A DNA stretch of 64,000 nt from Oscillospiraceae bacterium (GTDB lineage Bacteria; Bacillota; Clostridia; Oscillospirales; Acutalibacteraceae): positions 643,750 to 707,749 of the forward strand of contig JAKVOA010000001.1 in assembly GCA_022483045.1 (NCBI GenBank). Reading direction: 5' to 3'. Under the pieces are notes generated by a model. The model was not told where the DNA came from, made no database searches, and worked only from the letters and a program-made list of their open reading frames with translations. Below, one piece after another: positions 16,345-24,372 of this stretch. Position numbers and translations under genes: made by a program. Numbering within the stretch: the stretch's first letter is position 1; each line of letters starts with the position of its first letter.

Positions 16345-17334
16345 ATGAAAAAGTTCATCAATGACGTTTCACAGGTCGAAAATGAAATGATCAAGGGCAT
16401 GGTAAAGGCCTACCCTGAGTATCTGCGCCAGCTCCCGGGCGGCAATGTTGTCGTTCGTGCAAAGAAAAAAGAGGGCAAAGTTGCGCTTATCAGCGGCGGT
16501 GGCAGTGGGCACGAGCCTGCCCACGGCGGCTATGTCGGCACCGGCATGCTTGATGCTGCAGTGCCTGGCCCGGTCTTTACTTCACCGACACCAGACCAAA
16601 TCTATGAGGGTATCAAGGCCATTGCCACCAACAAAGGCGTCCTGATGGTCGTAAAAAACTATACCGGCGATGTTATGAATTTTGAAATGGCCGAGGAAAT
16701 GGCACAGGCAGACGGTATCTCTGTCAAGCACGTTGTCACCAATGACGATGTTGCCGTAAAGGACAGCCTCTTTACTGTAGGCCGCCGCGGTGTGGCTGGC
16801 ACTGTTTTTGTGCACAAGATAGCCGGCGCTAAAGCAGAGGACGGCGGCACGCTTGACGAGGTACAGGAAACCGCACAAAAAGTGATTGATAATGTGCGCA
16901 CGATGGGCGTCGCCATTTCCCCGTGCACCGTTCCGGCGGCGGGAAAGCCAGGCTTTGAGCTGCCCGAAAACGAGATGGAAGTCGGCATCGGCATTCACGG
17001 CGAGCCGGGCACGCACCGCGAGCCAATCAAAAAAGCGGACGAAATTGTCGACATTCTGTTAGACCATATTTTAGCTGACCTTGACTACACCAGACACGAG
17101 GTCGCCGTTATGGTCAATGGCTCTGGCGGCACTCCACTCATGGAGCTTTTCATTATCAACAATCATGTACATGATGTGCTGGAAAGCAAGGGCATCCATA
17201 TTTACCGCACCTTTGTGGGCAACTTTATGACCTCTATCGAGATGCAGGGCTTCTCTCTGGCTCTCCTGCGCCTGGACGACGAGACAAAACAGCTGCTGGA
17301 TGCCCCTGCGGACACACCGGCATTTAAAGTATAA
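16345..17334 (+). CDS. dhaK: Dihydroxyacetone kinase subunit DhaK
   Basis: Binds dihydroxyacetone covalently and, with DhaL and DhaM, phosphorylates it to dihydroxyacetone phosphate. The 329 residues start at the ATG at 16345, which has GAAGGAAG upstream; an upstream in-frame extension is not conserved in the family. The substrate-binding His is His218 in GIGIHGEPGTHRE, at the same number as in E. coli. GGGSGHEPAHGGYVG near residue 51 and the C-terminal NGSGGTPLMEL are typical. It is first of the three-gene unit dhaK-dhaL-dhaM, whose arrangement shows that the phosphoryl donor is PEP through the PTS, not ATP. No dha-specific regulator or glycerol dehydrogenase is adjacent. Confidence 0.95.
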   Translation: MKKFINDVSQVENEMIKGMVKAYPEYLRQLPGGNVVVRAKKKEGKVALISGGGSGHEPAHGGYVGTGMLDAAVPGPVFTSPTPDQIYEGIKAIATNKGVLMVVKNYTGDVMNFEMAEEMAQADGISVKHVVTNDDVAVKDSLFTVGRRGVAGTVFVHKIAGAKAEDGGTLDEVQETAQKVIDNVRTMGVAISPCTVPAAGKPGFELPENEMEVGIGIHGEPGTHREPIKKADEIVDILLDHILADLDYTRHEVAVMVNGSGGTPLMELFIINNHVHDVLESKGIHIYRTFVGNFMTSIEMQGFSLALLRLDDETKQLLDAPADTPAFKV

Positions 17335-17361
17335 AAGTTCATTTAAGAAAGGCAGAACATC

Positions 17362-17988
17362 ATGGCAGACAGCAAACAAGTACTCAGTATTATACAGGCG
17401 ATCGGTGAAAAAATCGAGAGCGAAAAAGATTATCTTACCGAATTGGACCAGCCCATCGGAGACAGCGACCACGGTATCAACATGGCCCGCGGTTTTGCCG
17501 CCGTCGAAAAAAAGCTGCCGACTTTGGCGGGAAAAGACATTGGATCTATTTTAAAAGCCGTTGGCATCACGCTGGTTTCCACGGTTGGCGGGGCTTCCGG
17601 TCCGCTGTACGGCACAGCCTTTATGCGCGCTGGCATGGCGGCGCCTGGCAAGCTGGAAATTGACATGGACGATTTTCTCAAAATGTTGGACGCCGCAGTG
17701 CAGGGCGTTGAGCAGCGCGGCCACTCCACAACCGAAGAGGCCACAATGATTGACGCCATGGTGCCCGCCTTAACGGCGATGCAGCAGGCCGCTGCCCAGG
17801 GTAAAGATGCAAAAACCGTCCTGGAGGCCGGCACAAAGGCTGCGTGGGCCGGCGTAGAGCATACCAAGGGACTGGTTGCCACCAAAGGTCGCGCAAGCTA
17901 TATGGGCGAGCGCGGCATTGGCCACCAGGATCCCGGTGCCACCTCCTTTGCCTATGTTATGGAAACCATTTCCAGCAGTCTTGCATAA
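17362..17988 (+). CDS. dhaL: Dihydroxyacetone kinase ADP-binding subunit DhaL
   Basis: Carries the permanently bound ADP cofactor that passes phosphate from DhaM to dihydroxyacetone held on DhaK. The 208 residues have the Mg-ADP ligands in PIGDSDHGINM (about residues 31-41), a GGASGPLYGTAF nucleotide loop (about 78-89) and the C-terminal GRASYMGERGIGHQDPGA. It begins 27 bases after dhaK with its own AGAAAGG site. Length and motifs are normal. Confidence 0.95.
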   Translation: MADSKQVLSIIQAIGEKIESEKDYLTELDQPIGDSDHGINMARGFAAVEKKLPTLAGKDIGSILKAVGITLVSTVGGASGPLYGTAFMRAGMAAPGKLEIDMDDFLKMLDAAVQGVEQRGHSTTEEATMIDAMVPALTAMQQAAAQGKDAKTVLEAGTKAAWAGVEHTKGLVATKGRASYMGERGIGHQDPGATSFAYVMETISSSLA

Positions 17989-18003
17989 AGGAGGTACGGA
18001 TTT

Positions 18004-18384
18004 TTGGTAGGAATTGTAATTGTATCGCACAGTGAAAATCTGGCGAAAAGCGTGGTCGAGCTGGCGCACATGATGGCGCCCACCGCCAAGTTTGCGCCTG
18101 CCGGTGGTCTGGAAGACGGCACGTTTGGTACCAGTTTTGAGCGTGTGCAGGCGGCCATTGAGTCAATCTGTTCCGACGACGGCGTCGTGGTGCTGATGGA
18201 TATGGGCAGTGCCGTTATGACTACGGAAATGGTACTGGAAATGATGCCCGACAAAAAGGTTGTCATGGCCGACTGCCCGCTGGTCGAGGGCGCAGTCACT
18301 GCCGCAGCAGATGCCGCCGGCAATATGCCGCTTGAAAAGATCATGAAAGATTTGTCTTCGCTTTTCACAACGCACAAGTTTTAG
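18004..18384 (+). CDS. dhaM: PTS-dependent dihydroxyacetone kinase phosphotransferase subunit DhaM
   Basis: A single-domain EIIA-type protein (126 residues) that takes phosphate from HPr and rephosphorylates ADP on DhaL. The phosphorylated histidine is His9 in IVIVSHSENLA. MDMGSAVMTTEM and CPLVEGAV are typical of the EIIA-mannose-like fold. There are no fused HPr or EI domains, unlike the E. coli protein, which is the usual Gram-positive form. The start is TTG at 18004, with AAAGGAGG about 10 bases upstream. It ends with TAG and is followed at once by a strong terminator. Confidence 0.93.
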   Translation: MVGIVIVSHSENLAKSVVELAHMMAPTAKFAPAGGLEDGTFGTSFERVQAAIESICSDDGVVVLMDMGSAVMTTEMVLEMMPDKKVVMADCPLVEGAVTAAADAAGNMPLEKIMKDLSSLFTTHKF

Positions 18385-18408
18385 TTGACCTACAGCCAAT
18401 GAAAATAG

Positions 18409-18449
18409 AAAAAGGGCATTTTCCGCAAAACACGGAAAATGCCCTTTTT
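18409..18449 (+). terminator. Bidirectional terminator after dhaM
   Basis: A perfect stem AAAAAGGGCATTTTCCG / CGGAAAATGCCCTTTTT with a 7-base loop serves both dhaM and the converging folT gene. Confidence 0.92.
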
Positions 18450-18476
18450 GTGCGCCGGGGAGAGAGGCGCTTTTTG

Positions 18477-19055
18477 TCAGTTGTGTCCGGCATAGGCGCT
18501 GCGCCGCGCAAAAACGGTCTGGTATGCTTTCAAGGCTACTTTGCACACAAAGTAGAGCATCAGCACCTCTACTGGCAGCAGCACCAAATTCTTTACAATG
18601 CGCAGCGGCAGAATCGCCACAAACGATTTGCCGTATACCATGGAGTTCCACAGGGTGTTCATCAGAATATTGCTGAAAACGGTGACAATACTTTTCGCCG
18701 CAATCACGCGCGGCAGACGCAGCGGCGTGTGATACAGCAGTACGCCGTACACACAGGCACTAAACATACCCGTGAGCATATAGGGCGGAAAAAAGACGCC
18801 AGTGGGGTGCATAAAGTACCCCAATACGTCACCGGCTGCGGCGGTCAGCATAGCCACGCTCGGGCCAAAGAGCATGCCGGTCACAGCGGTTGTCAAAAAG
18901 GAAAAGCTGATCCGCAGAAAGGGCAGCACGTCAATGCTCAGCCCGGCCAGAACGGTATGCAGTGCCAGCAGCAGGGCCGCAGTTACCAGTGCGGGCAGGC
19001 AGTGCAGTTCCGTGGCAGAGTCGCGGAACAGAGAGAAAAATTTACTTTTTTGCAT
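18477..19055 (-). CDS. folT: ECF transporter S component, folate type
   Basis: An integral membrane substrate-binding component of an energy-coupling-factor vitamin transporter; it needs the shared EcfA/A'/T module encoded elsewhere. The 192 residues have about six hydrophobic segments. The motif RISFSFLTTAVTGMLFGP and GDVLGYFMHPTG are typical of the FolT group. The ATG at 19055 follows GGGGG at a good distance; a 12-codon upstream extension lacks a site. The folate assignment is strongly supported by a tetrahydrofolate riboswitch directly upstream. Confidence 0.88.
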   Translation of the reverse strand: MQKSKFFSLFRDSATELHCLPALVTAALLLALHTVLAGLSIDVLPFLRISFSFLTTAVTGMLFGPSVAMLTAAAGDVLGYFMHPTGVFFPPYMLTGMFSACVYGVLLYHTPLRLPRVIAAKSIVTVFSNILMNTLWNSMVYGKSFVAILPLRIVKNLVLLPVEVLMLYFVCKVALKAYQTVFARRSAYAGHN

Positions 19056-19111
19056 AAAAATACCCCCAGGTTGCAGCGCGCAGAAAGGCACAGTCAGATG
19101 TACCCATCAGG

Positions 19112-19238
19112 TGCTGCATATCAGGAGGTATGCAGCAGCGGGATGCGAAAAACACACCGCAAGTGAAAAAGTCTCACTTTTCGTCCTGCCGACAACTCCC
19201 CGTTCGGCGGGCACTTTACGCGTGATTTCCTACTCTGC
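19112..19238 (-). ncRNA. Tetrahydrofolate riboswitch of folT
   Basis: Read on the minus strand, the conserved THF-riboswitch blocks occur in order: AGAGTAG, GCGTAAAGTGCC, GGGGAGTTG, GGCAGGACGAAA, CGGTGTG and CGCATCCCGCTGCTGCA. Behind it, TGCTGCATA and TATGCAGCA (19112-19139) form a hairpin that would compete with the 3' strand of the closing stem. This could be the expression platform; there is no T tract, so control is probably at translation. The leader ends about 57 bases before the folT ATG. Confidence 0.88.
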
Positions 19239-19313
19239 TTTGCTACAGTTTTTATTGAATAGGCATAGTATAATCCCAAAACAGGAAAAATGCAAGAGAA
19301 ATAACGAATTTAA

Positions 19314-20138
19314 TCATTTGTCGTAGGTATCCAAAAAGCTGTGCACTTGCCCGTTCTGCCGCCAACTAAGCACAGTATCTAGGTTAACCCCCTGTGCACT
19401 GCGGAAGATGTTGGTGTCTACTTGCGGGTTTTCGCGGCGCAGCGCAGCAATCAGCGCCTTTACCTCGGCACGTTTGCCGCCGCCGTTTGGCTTGTGTGCG
19501 CCCTCTTCAGTGAAGCGGCAGGCACACTGCAGAAACTGCAGGCTGTTGTAGTGCTTCCAGGCGATGATATCGCGCTCGCGCACGTAGTACAGCGGGCGAA
19601 TCAGCTCCATACCGGCAAAGTTTTTGCTGTGTAGTTTGGGCATCATGGTGCGCATTTCGGCGCCGTACAGCATGCTCATGAGAATGGTCTCGATGACATC
19701 GTCAAAGTGGTGCCCCAGTGCAATCTTGTTGCATCCTAGTTCCTGCGCATAGCGGTACAGGTACCCGCGACGCATGCGTGCACACAGGTAGCAGGGCGAC
19801 TTGGTGTCTTTGGCCGTCACCCGGAAAATGTCGCTTTCAAAAAGCTGTACCGGAATGTGCAGCAGCTCGCAGTTCTGCAGCAGCAGCGCACGGTTTTGTG
19901 CATTGTAGCCCGGGTCCATTGCCAAAAACTGCAGAGAAAACGGAACCTCCGTGTACTTCAGCAGGTGCTGCATACAGCAGGCCAGCAGCACGCTGTCTTT
20001 GCCTCCCGAAATGCAGACAGCAATTTTGTCCCCCGGGCGAATCATCTGGCAGTCCTTTACAGCGCCAATAAAGCGGTCCCAAATCGGTTTGCGGTATTTT
20101 TTGATGATGCTGCGCTCAACTTCCTGGTATTTCTCCAT
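19314..20138 (-). CDS. ttcA: TtcA-like tRNA thiolation PP-loop enzyme
   Basis: A 274-residue PP-loop ATPase of the TtcA/TilS family, which activates a tRNA base with ATP and installs sulfur. The PP-loop SGGKDS is at residues 44-49. The cysteine pair is CYLC (116-119), followed by ARMRRGYLYRYA. GHHFDDVIETILMSMLYG is at 142-159, and a further Cys pair QCACRF is at 204-209. Three such cysteines bind a 4Fe-4S cluster in TtcA. The exact target base (cytidine 32 in E. coli) is inferred. It is divergent from the endonuclease IV gene. Confidence 0.8.
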   Translation of the reverse strand: MEKYQEVERSIIKKYRKPIWDRFIGAVKDCQMIRPGDKIAVCISGGKDSVLLACCMQHLLKYTEVPFSLQFLAMDPGYNAQNRALLLQNCELLHIPVQLFESDIFRVTAKDTKSPCYLCARMRRGYLYRYAQELGCNKIALGHHFDDVIETILMSMLYGAEMRTMMPKLHSKNFAGMELIRPLYYVRERDIIAWKHYNSLQFLQCACRFTEEGAHKPNGGGKRAEVKALIAALRRENPQVDTNIFRSAQGVNLDTVLSWRQNGQVHSFLDTYDK

Positions 20139-20261
20139 TGCAATTATCCTTACATCTTTCTATAATAAGTGTACCGCGCTTGTGCGGCAGTTCTATTGTA
20201 GCTTTTTTGGCGCGGCAGTGCAACTTTTGTGCGGCGAAGAAGCAGGAAAGAGGAATACAGA

Positions 20262-21098
20262 ATGTTTTTGGGCACACATCTTTCCGCCTCAGGCGGATTT
20301 TTGCACATGGGTAAAGAGGCGCTCTCCATTGGCGCCGATACATTTCAGTTTTTCACACGCAATCCGCGCGGCGGCAAAGCCAAGGCGCTCGACCCGGCCG
20401 ATGCGGCCGCGCTGTGCAGCTTGTTGCAGGAACACCATTTTGGGCCGATTGTCGCACACGCACCCTATACCATGAACGCCTGCGCCGCCAAGCCGGAGGT
20501 GCGCGATTTTGCCATGCGTGCCATGAAAGACGACCTTGCACGCATGGAGTACCTGCCGGGGAACTACTATAATTTTCACCCCGGCAGCCACGTGGGGCAG
20601 GGGACAGAGACCGGCATACACAAGATTACTGAGCTGCTTAATGCTGTGCTGACCCCGCAGCTGCACACAACCGTGCTGCTAGAGACCATGGCGGGCAAGG
20701 GAACCGAAGTTGGCCGCAGCTTTGAGGAGCTGCGCGCCATTTTAGACGGCACCGAGCTTTCCGACAAAATGGGCGTTTGTCTGGATACCTGCCATGTGTA
20801 CGATGCCGGCTATGACATTGTAAATGACCTTGACGGCGTATTGGAAAGCTTTGACCGCGTCATTGGCCTCAAGCGCCTTAAAGCAATTCATTTGAATGAC
20901 AGCAAGAATCCTTATGCAAGCCATAAGGACCGCCATGCGTCTGTAGGAGAGGGCAGCATCGGCTTCCCTGCATTGGTGAGCGTGCTGCAGCATCCGGCGC
21001 TGCGCGGGCTCCCCTTCATTTTGGAAACACCGCAGGACCTTGCCGGACATGGCAGAGAAATTGCTCGGCTGCGCGCACAGCTGCATACGCAGGCGTGA
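20262..21098 (+). CDS. nfo: Endonuclease IV
   Basis: A zinc-dependent apurinic/apyrimidinic endonuclease for base-excision repair. The 278 residues form a TIM barrel of the AP endonuclease 2 family, opening FLGTHLSASGGF. Signatures are YYNFHPGSHVGQG, LLETMAGKGTEVG (Glu ligand), GVCLDTCHVYDAGYD (Asp and His ligands), HLNDSKNPYASHKDRHASVGEG, and FILETPQ at the end. The ATG at 20262 has AGAGGA upstream; an 11-codon extension is not supported. Confidence 0.95.
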   Translation: MFLGTHLSASGGFLHMGKEALSIGADTFQFFTRNPRGGKAKALDPADAAALCSLLQEHHFGPIVAHAPYTMNACAAKPEVRDFAMRAMKDDLARMEYLPGNYYNFHPGSHVGQGTETGIHKITELLNAVLTPQLHTTVLLETMAGKGTEVGRSFEELRAILDGTELSDKMGVCLDTCHVYDAGYDIVNDLDGVLESFDRVIGLKRLKAIHLNDSKNPYASHKDRHASVGEGSIGFPALVSVLQHPALRGLPFILETPQDLAGHGREIARLRAQLHTQA

Positions 21099-21115
21099 AA
21101 ACTTTCATATTTTCC

Positions 21116-21143
21116 TTTACAAATTGTCGGTTCGTTGTATACT
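21116..21143 (+). promoter_or_regulatory. Promoter of the M24 peptidase gene
   Basis: TTTACA and TATACT are 16 bases apart, 38 bases before the start codon. Confidence 0.6.
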
Positions 21144-21180
21144 GAAAGAGGTTCGTTTAGCTTGTGAAAGAGGGATGGGT

Positions 21181-22266
21181 ATGATAAAAATTCATCAGAA
21201 ACGCCTAAAAGTGGTTACGGAAAATATGAAGCGCGAGGGCCTGCCGCAGATATTGGTTTCTTCCACAGCCTCGGTTTATTATTTGACCGGCCTGTGGGTA
21301 GAGCCGATGGAGCGCCTGCTTGTGCTCTATATCCGTGAAGACGGCGAGTGCGCAATGTTTGGCAACGCGCTGTTTGGTCTTACGCCCGGCGGGGACGCGC
21401 CGCTTTACGTACATACAGACGCGGACGACCCGCTCAAAGACTTAATCAAGGTTGTACGCCCGGGAGTACTGGGAATTGATAAAACATGGAGCAGCAACCA
21501 TCTGCTCAGCCTGATGCAACAGCGTCCGGATGTTGCTCCGCGAGTAGGCAGTGCCCCAGTGGACGAAGCGCGCATGCACAAAGATGAAGAAGAAATTGCG
21601 GCACTGCGCAGTGCTTCTCTGATCAATGACGAGGTCATGCAGGCTTCCCTTGCTGCGGTCAAAGAGGGCGCCGCCGAAAAGGAAATGGCTGCCTTTGTTG
21701 AGCACCAGTTCGCCCTGCATGGCGCTGACCGCTCCACCGAGGGAATGATTACCTCCTTTGGTGCCAACTGTGCCGACCCGCACCATTCCCCTGACAACAC
21801 CTTAGTTAAGCGCGGTGACTCTATGGTGTTTGATATTTACATTCCCATTCAGCGCTATTGGTGCGATATGACCCGCACCGCGTTTTTTAAAGAAGTGAGC
21901 GAAGAAGACCGCAAAATCTATGAAACGGTGCGGCAGGCAAATCTTGCCGCCGAAGCTATGATTCGCCCGGGCGTTAGAATGTGCGACATTGACCATACCG
22001 CCCGGCAGATTATTGAAGATGCCGGTTATGGTCCCTACTTTACCCATCGCTTGGGCCATGGCCTTGGTATTGACTGCCACGAGCCGCCGGACAATGGCGC
22101 CGCTTGCCAGCTGAAAGCTGAGCCGGGCATGGTGTTTTCCGTGGAGCCGGGCATTTACTTGCCCGGTAAAATGGGTGTGCGCATTGAAGATTTGGTTTTG
22201 GTTACGCCCACAGGCTGTGAGGTACTGAATCACTATAATAAAGATTTGCAGATCCTCTGCCGCTAA
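21181..22266 (+). CDS. pepQ: M24-family Xaa-Pro peptidase
   Basis: A cytoplasmic metallopeptidase that removes residues before proline. The 361 residues comprise a creatinase-type N-domain (about 1-130) and a pita-bread catalytic domain. Metal ligands are visible: Asp in MVFDIYIP and CDMTRTAFF, His in HRLGHGLGIDCHEPP, Glu in FSVEPGIYLP, and Glu in VRIEDLVL. The ATG at 21181 is placed 8 bases after AGAGGG; an earlier ATG at 21175 is too close to that site. Dipeptidase versus aminopeptidase P activity cannot be told from sequence. Confidence 0.88.
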   Translation: MIKIHQKRLKVVTENMKREGLPQILVSSTASVYYLTGLWVEPMERLLVLYIREDGECAMFGNALFGLTPGGDAPLYVHTDADDPLKDLIKVVRPGVLGIDKTWSSNHLLSLMQQRPDVAPRVGSAPVDEARMHKDEEEIAALRSASLINDEVMQASLAAVKEGAAEKEMAAFVEHQFALHGADRSTEGMITSFGANCADPHHSPDNTLVKRGDSMVFDIYIPIQRYWCDMTRTAFFKEVSEEDRKIYETVRQANLAAEAMIRPGVRMCDIDHTARQIIEDAGYGPYFTHRLGHGLGIDCHEPPDNGAACQLKAEPGMVFSVEPGIYLPGKMGVRIEDLVLVTPTGCEVLNHYNKDLQILCR

Positions 22267-22279
22267 GTGCAGCAGACAG

Positions 22280-22322
22280 CAAAAAACAGGGTTTCCGTTT
22301 TGTGCGGAAGCCCTGTTTTTTA
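22280..22322. terminator. Bidirectional terminator
   Basis: AAAAAACAGGGTTTCCG faces CGGAAGCCCTGTTTTTT, with one mismatch-type pair, between the converging peptidase and spmB genes. Confidence 0.9.
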
Positions 22323-22380
22323 GTACGAAGGGTTACAGAATTTTACTGGGAAAATGCGGCCGCAAATTTTCTATTTGGTT

Positions 22381-22905
22381 TTATCTGTAAAAGAGGAACT
22401 GCACTGCCAGCGGGGCAGCCAAGCAGGCTGCAAGGTCGCCTGCCAGTGCTGCGGGCAGGGTGTGACGTGTTTTATGTACACCGATACTGCCGTAATAGAC
22501 GGCAATACAGTAGAAAGCAGTTTCGGTGCTGCCGGAAAGTACCGAGGCAACGCGCCCTGTGTAGCTGTCCGCACCGTACTGCTCAAAAATCTGCGTTAAA
22601 ATTGCCGTCGAGCCGCTGCCGGAAACGGGCTTCATCAGCACCAGCGGCGCCACAGCAGGCGGCAGACCCAAAAGGTTCGTCAGGGGAGACAGCGCCTTTG
22701 CCAGCAGGTCCAGTGCACCAGAGGCCTGCAGCATGGCGACGCCGGTGATCAGGCCGATGAGCGTCGGCAGAATGTCAATACTGGTTTTTAGTCCTTGTTT
22801 TGCCCCCGTGAGGAATGCGTCAAAGACCGGCACCTTTCGGAAAAGGCAGAAAACAACAATCCCCACCGCAGCTGCCGGTAAAATCAGCGTACCAAGTTTA
22901 TCCAC
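22381..22905 (-). CDS. spmB: Spore maturation protein B
   Basis: A 174-residue integral membrane protein needed for normal dehydration of the spore core. The nucleoside-recognition (Gate) domain signatures are LPTLIGLITGVAMLQASGAL and LMKPVSGSGSTAI, followed by SGSTETAFYCIAVYYGSIG. It starts 8 bases inside the end of spmA, so the pair is co-translated. Length is normal. Its presence indicates an endospore-forming or recently spore-forming lineage. Confidence 0.92.
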   Translation of the reverse strand: MDKLGTLILPAAAVGIVVFCLFRKVPVFDAFLTGAKQGLKTSIDILPTLIGLITGVAMLQASGALDLLAKALSPLTNLLGLPPAVAPLVLMKPVSGSGSTAILTQIFEQYGADSYTGRVASVLSGSTETAFYCIAVYYGSIGVHKTRHTLPAALAGDLAACLAAPLAVQFLFYR

Positions 22906-23500
22906 AAAAGCGCCTTTCCAGCAGCTTTGCCGCGGTTACAGCGGCGAGCAGTCCGCAGACCGAGGTGACCCACACTGCAGGCAGAATATCAAACGGCTGC
23001 GCTGCACCGTATTTGCCGCGCAGCGTCGCCAGAAATGTAGGTACCAGCTGCAGCGAGGCGGTGTTGAGCACTACAAACAGCACCATGGCGTTGTCGGCGG
23101 TGCCATCGGGCGCGGTGCTTTCTTTTTTTAGCTCCTGCATAGCGGCCAGTCCCAGCGGCGTTGCGGCGTTGCCCAGCCCCAGCAGATTGGCGGTGATATT
23201 CATGCACATGGCGCCAAAAGCGCCGCCATGCTTGTTCTTGGGAAACAGACGCCCCAACACAGGCGAGAGCACCTTTGCCAAAAGGCGGGTCAGCCCGCCC
23301 GTTTGGGCCGCATGCAGCAGGCCGGTCCAAAAACACATCATGCCCAGAGTGGAAAAACATAATTTTACTGCAGTGGAAGTTCCATACAATATTGACTCTG
23401 TCAATTTATCGACACGCCCTGTGCAGATTGCACAAGCAAAACTGAGTATCAACATGCCTGCCCAAATGAAATTAAGCGTTTTTACCACCTCTTTACTCAT
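22898..23500 (-). CDS. spmA: Spore maturation protein A
   Basis: A 200-residue membrane partner of SpmB. It opens LNFIWAGMLILSFACAICTGR and has the Gate-domain segments MMCFWTGLLHAAQTGGL and ITANLLGLGNAATPLGLAAM, typical of SpmA. It is the first gene of spmA-spmB. The start ATG is at 23500, with AAAGAGG upstream on the minus strand. The upstream region is shared with the divergent abrB-type gene. Confidence 0.92.
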   Translation of the reverse strand: MSKEVVKTLNFIWAGMLILSFACAICTGRVDKLTESILYGTSTAVKLCFSTLGMMCFWTGLLHAAQTGGLTRLLAKVLSPVLGRLFPKNKHGGAFGAMCMNITANLLGLGNAATPLGLAAMQELKKESTAPDGTADNAMVLFVVLNTASLQLVPTFLATLRGKYGAAQPFDILPAVWVTSVCGLLAAVTAAKLLERRFCG

Positions 23501-23558
23501 GTATACTGCAAAAAAAATGAATTATTCGAAAATTTTTTAAAAAAATGAATTGTAAATA

Positions 23559-23587
23559 TTGACTTCTTTTGTCGAATCGACTACTAT
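23559..23587 (+). promoter_or_regulatory. Promoter of abrB-like gene with internal palindrome
   Basis: TTGACT and TACTAT are 17 bases apart. The spacer holds the perfect odd palindrome GTCGAATCGAC (23571-23581), a likely operator, possibly for autoregulation. Confidence 0.6.
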
Positions 23588-23651
23588 TATGAAATGAGGG
23601 CATTACATTCTTAACATTTATTGTCTTTTACAACAGAAAGGAAGTCAACTA

Positions 23652-23915
23652 ATGAAATCTACGGGGATTATGCGTAAGGTCGACGAGCTTGGCCGCATTG
23701 TTCTGCCAAAGGAACTGCGGAAAGCCCTCGATATTAAAGAGAAAGATCCGCTGGAAATTTTCGTGGGCGAAAGCGGAGAAATTATCCTGCGCAAATATCA
23801 GCCTGCCTGCATTTTCTGCAACGGCATGGATGGCATTATCACCTATAAGGGCCATAATGTCTGCCGCCACTGCATGGAAAAGCTTGCCCGCCGCCTTGCG
23901 GAGGACGACGACTAA
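23652..23915 (+). CDS. abrB: AbrB/SpoVT-type transition-state regulator
   Basis: An 87-residue dimeric DNA-binding protein. The N-terminal swapped-hairpin domain reads MRKVDELGRIVLPKELRKAL (residues 7-26), then VGESGEIILRKY. The C-terminal half has two CxxC motifs (CIFC at about 53-56, CRHC at about 70-73) that could bind zinc; this is found in many Clostridial AbrB proteins. The ATG at 23652 has AAAGGAAG upstream. It probably represses post-exponential genes. Confidence 0.88.
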   Translation: MKSTGIMRKVDELGRIVLPKELRKALDIKEKDPLEIFVGESGEIILRKYQPACIFCNGMDGIITYKGHNVCRHCMEKLARRLAEDDD

Positions 23916-23992
23916 TTTTATTAGCCGCAGCTTTTTGCGGGGGCTGTCAGGGCTAGGCAGTTTCTGCAGAAAGCAGGAACCAACAAAAACCT

Positions 23993-24042
23993 CAAAAAGG
24001 GCCACTGTTCCGTTTTTTTAAGACGGACAGCGGTCCCTTTTT
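23993..24042. terminator. Bidirectional terminator
   Basis: AAAAAGGG with CTGTTCCGT pairs to ACGGACAG with TCCCTTTTT across a T-rich loop, between the converging abrB-type gene and the next small gene. Confidence 0.85.
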
Positions 24043-24057
24043 ATGCTGTTTTGTGCT

Positions 24058-24243
24058 TCAGTGGTCACCACGTGTCAGGTTTTCCGCGTAGCTGCGCATA
24101 CTTTCAAAGGAATTTACACGAAACGCGCGGGTGCTCATCTGCTCGCGCACCGGCGGGGGCAGCTCCTCAAAGTAAGCCTTGGCCTGCGGCTCTTCCCTCA
24201 TCAGTGTAAACATGTCGCGGTACGTTTTGTTTTGCTGTTCCAT
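24058..24243 (-). CDS. Small conserved hypothetical protein
   Basis: A 61-residue soluble, charged helical protein starting MEQQNKTYRDMFTLM and ending SFESMRSYAENLTRGDH. The ATG at 24243 is chosen because GAGGTG lies 7 bases upstream; a GTG at 24252 would include that site in the gene. Similar short proteins with a conserved N-S-x-E-S-x-R/Y-A-x-N-L-x-R-G-D ending occur widely in Clostridia. The function is unknown to me. Confidence 0.65.
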   Translation of the reverse strand: MEQQNKTYRDMFTLMREEPQAKAYFEELPPPVREQMSTRAFRVNSFESMRSYAENLTRGDH

Positions 24244-24372
24244 ATTTGTCACCTCTGCCAGTAGTGTTTCCGCCCACAGGGAAAATATGAAAGGTTCAGC
24301 TGGAAAGTACAGAAAAATAAGCAGCCTGCCGCAGGAATTTCCCGCAGCAGGCTGCTCTATAGAAAATTGAAA

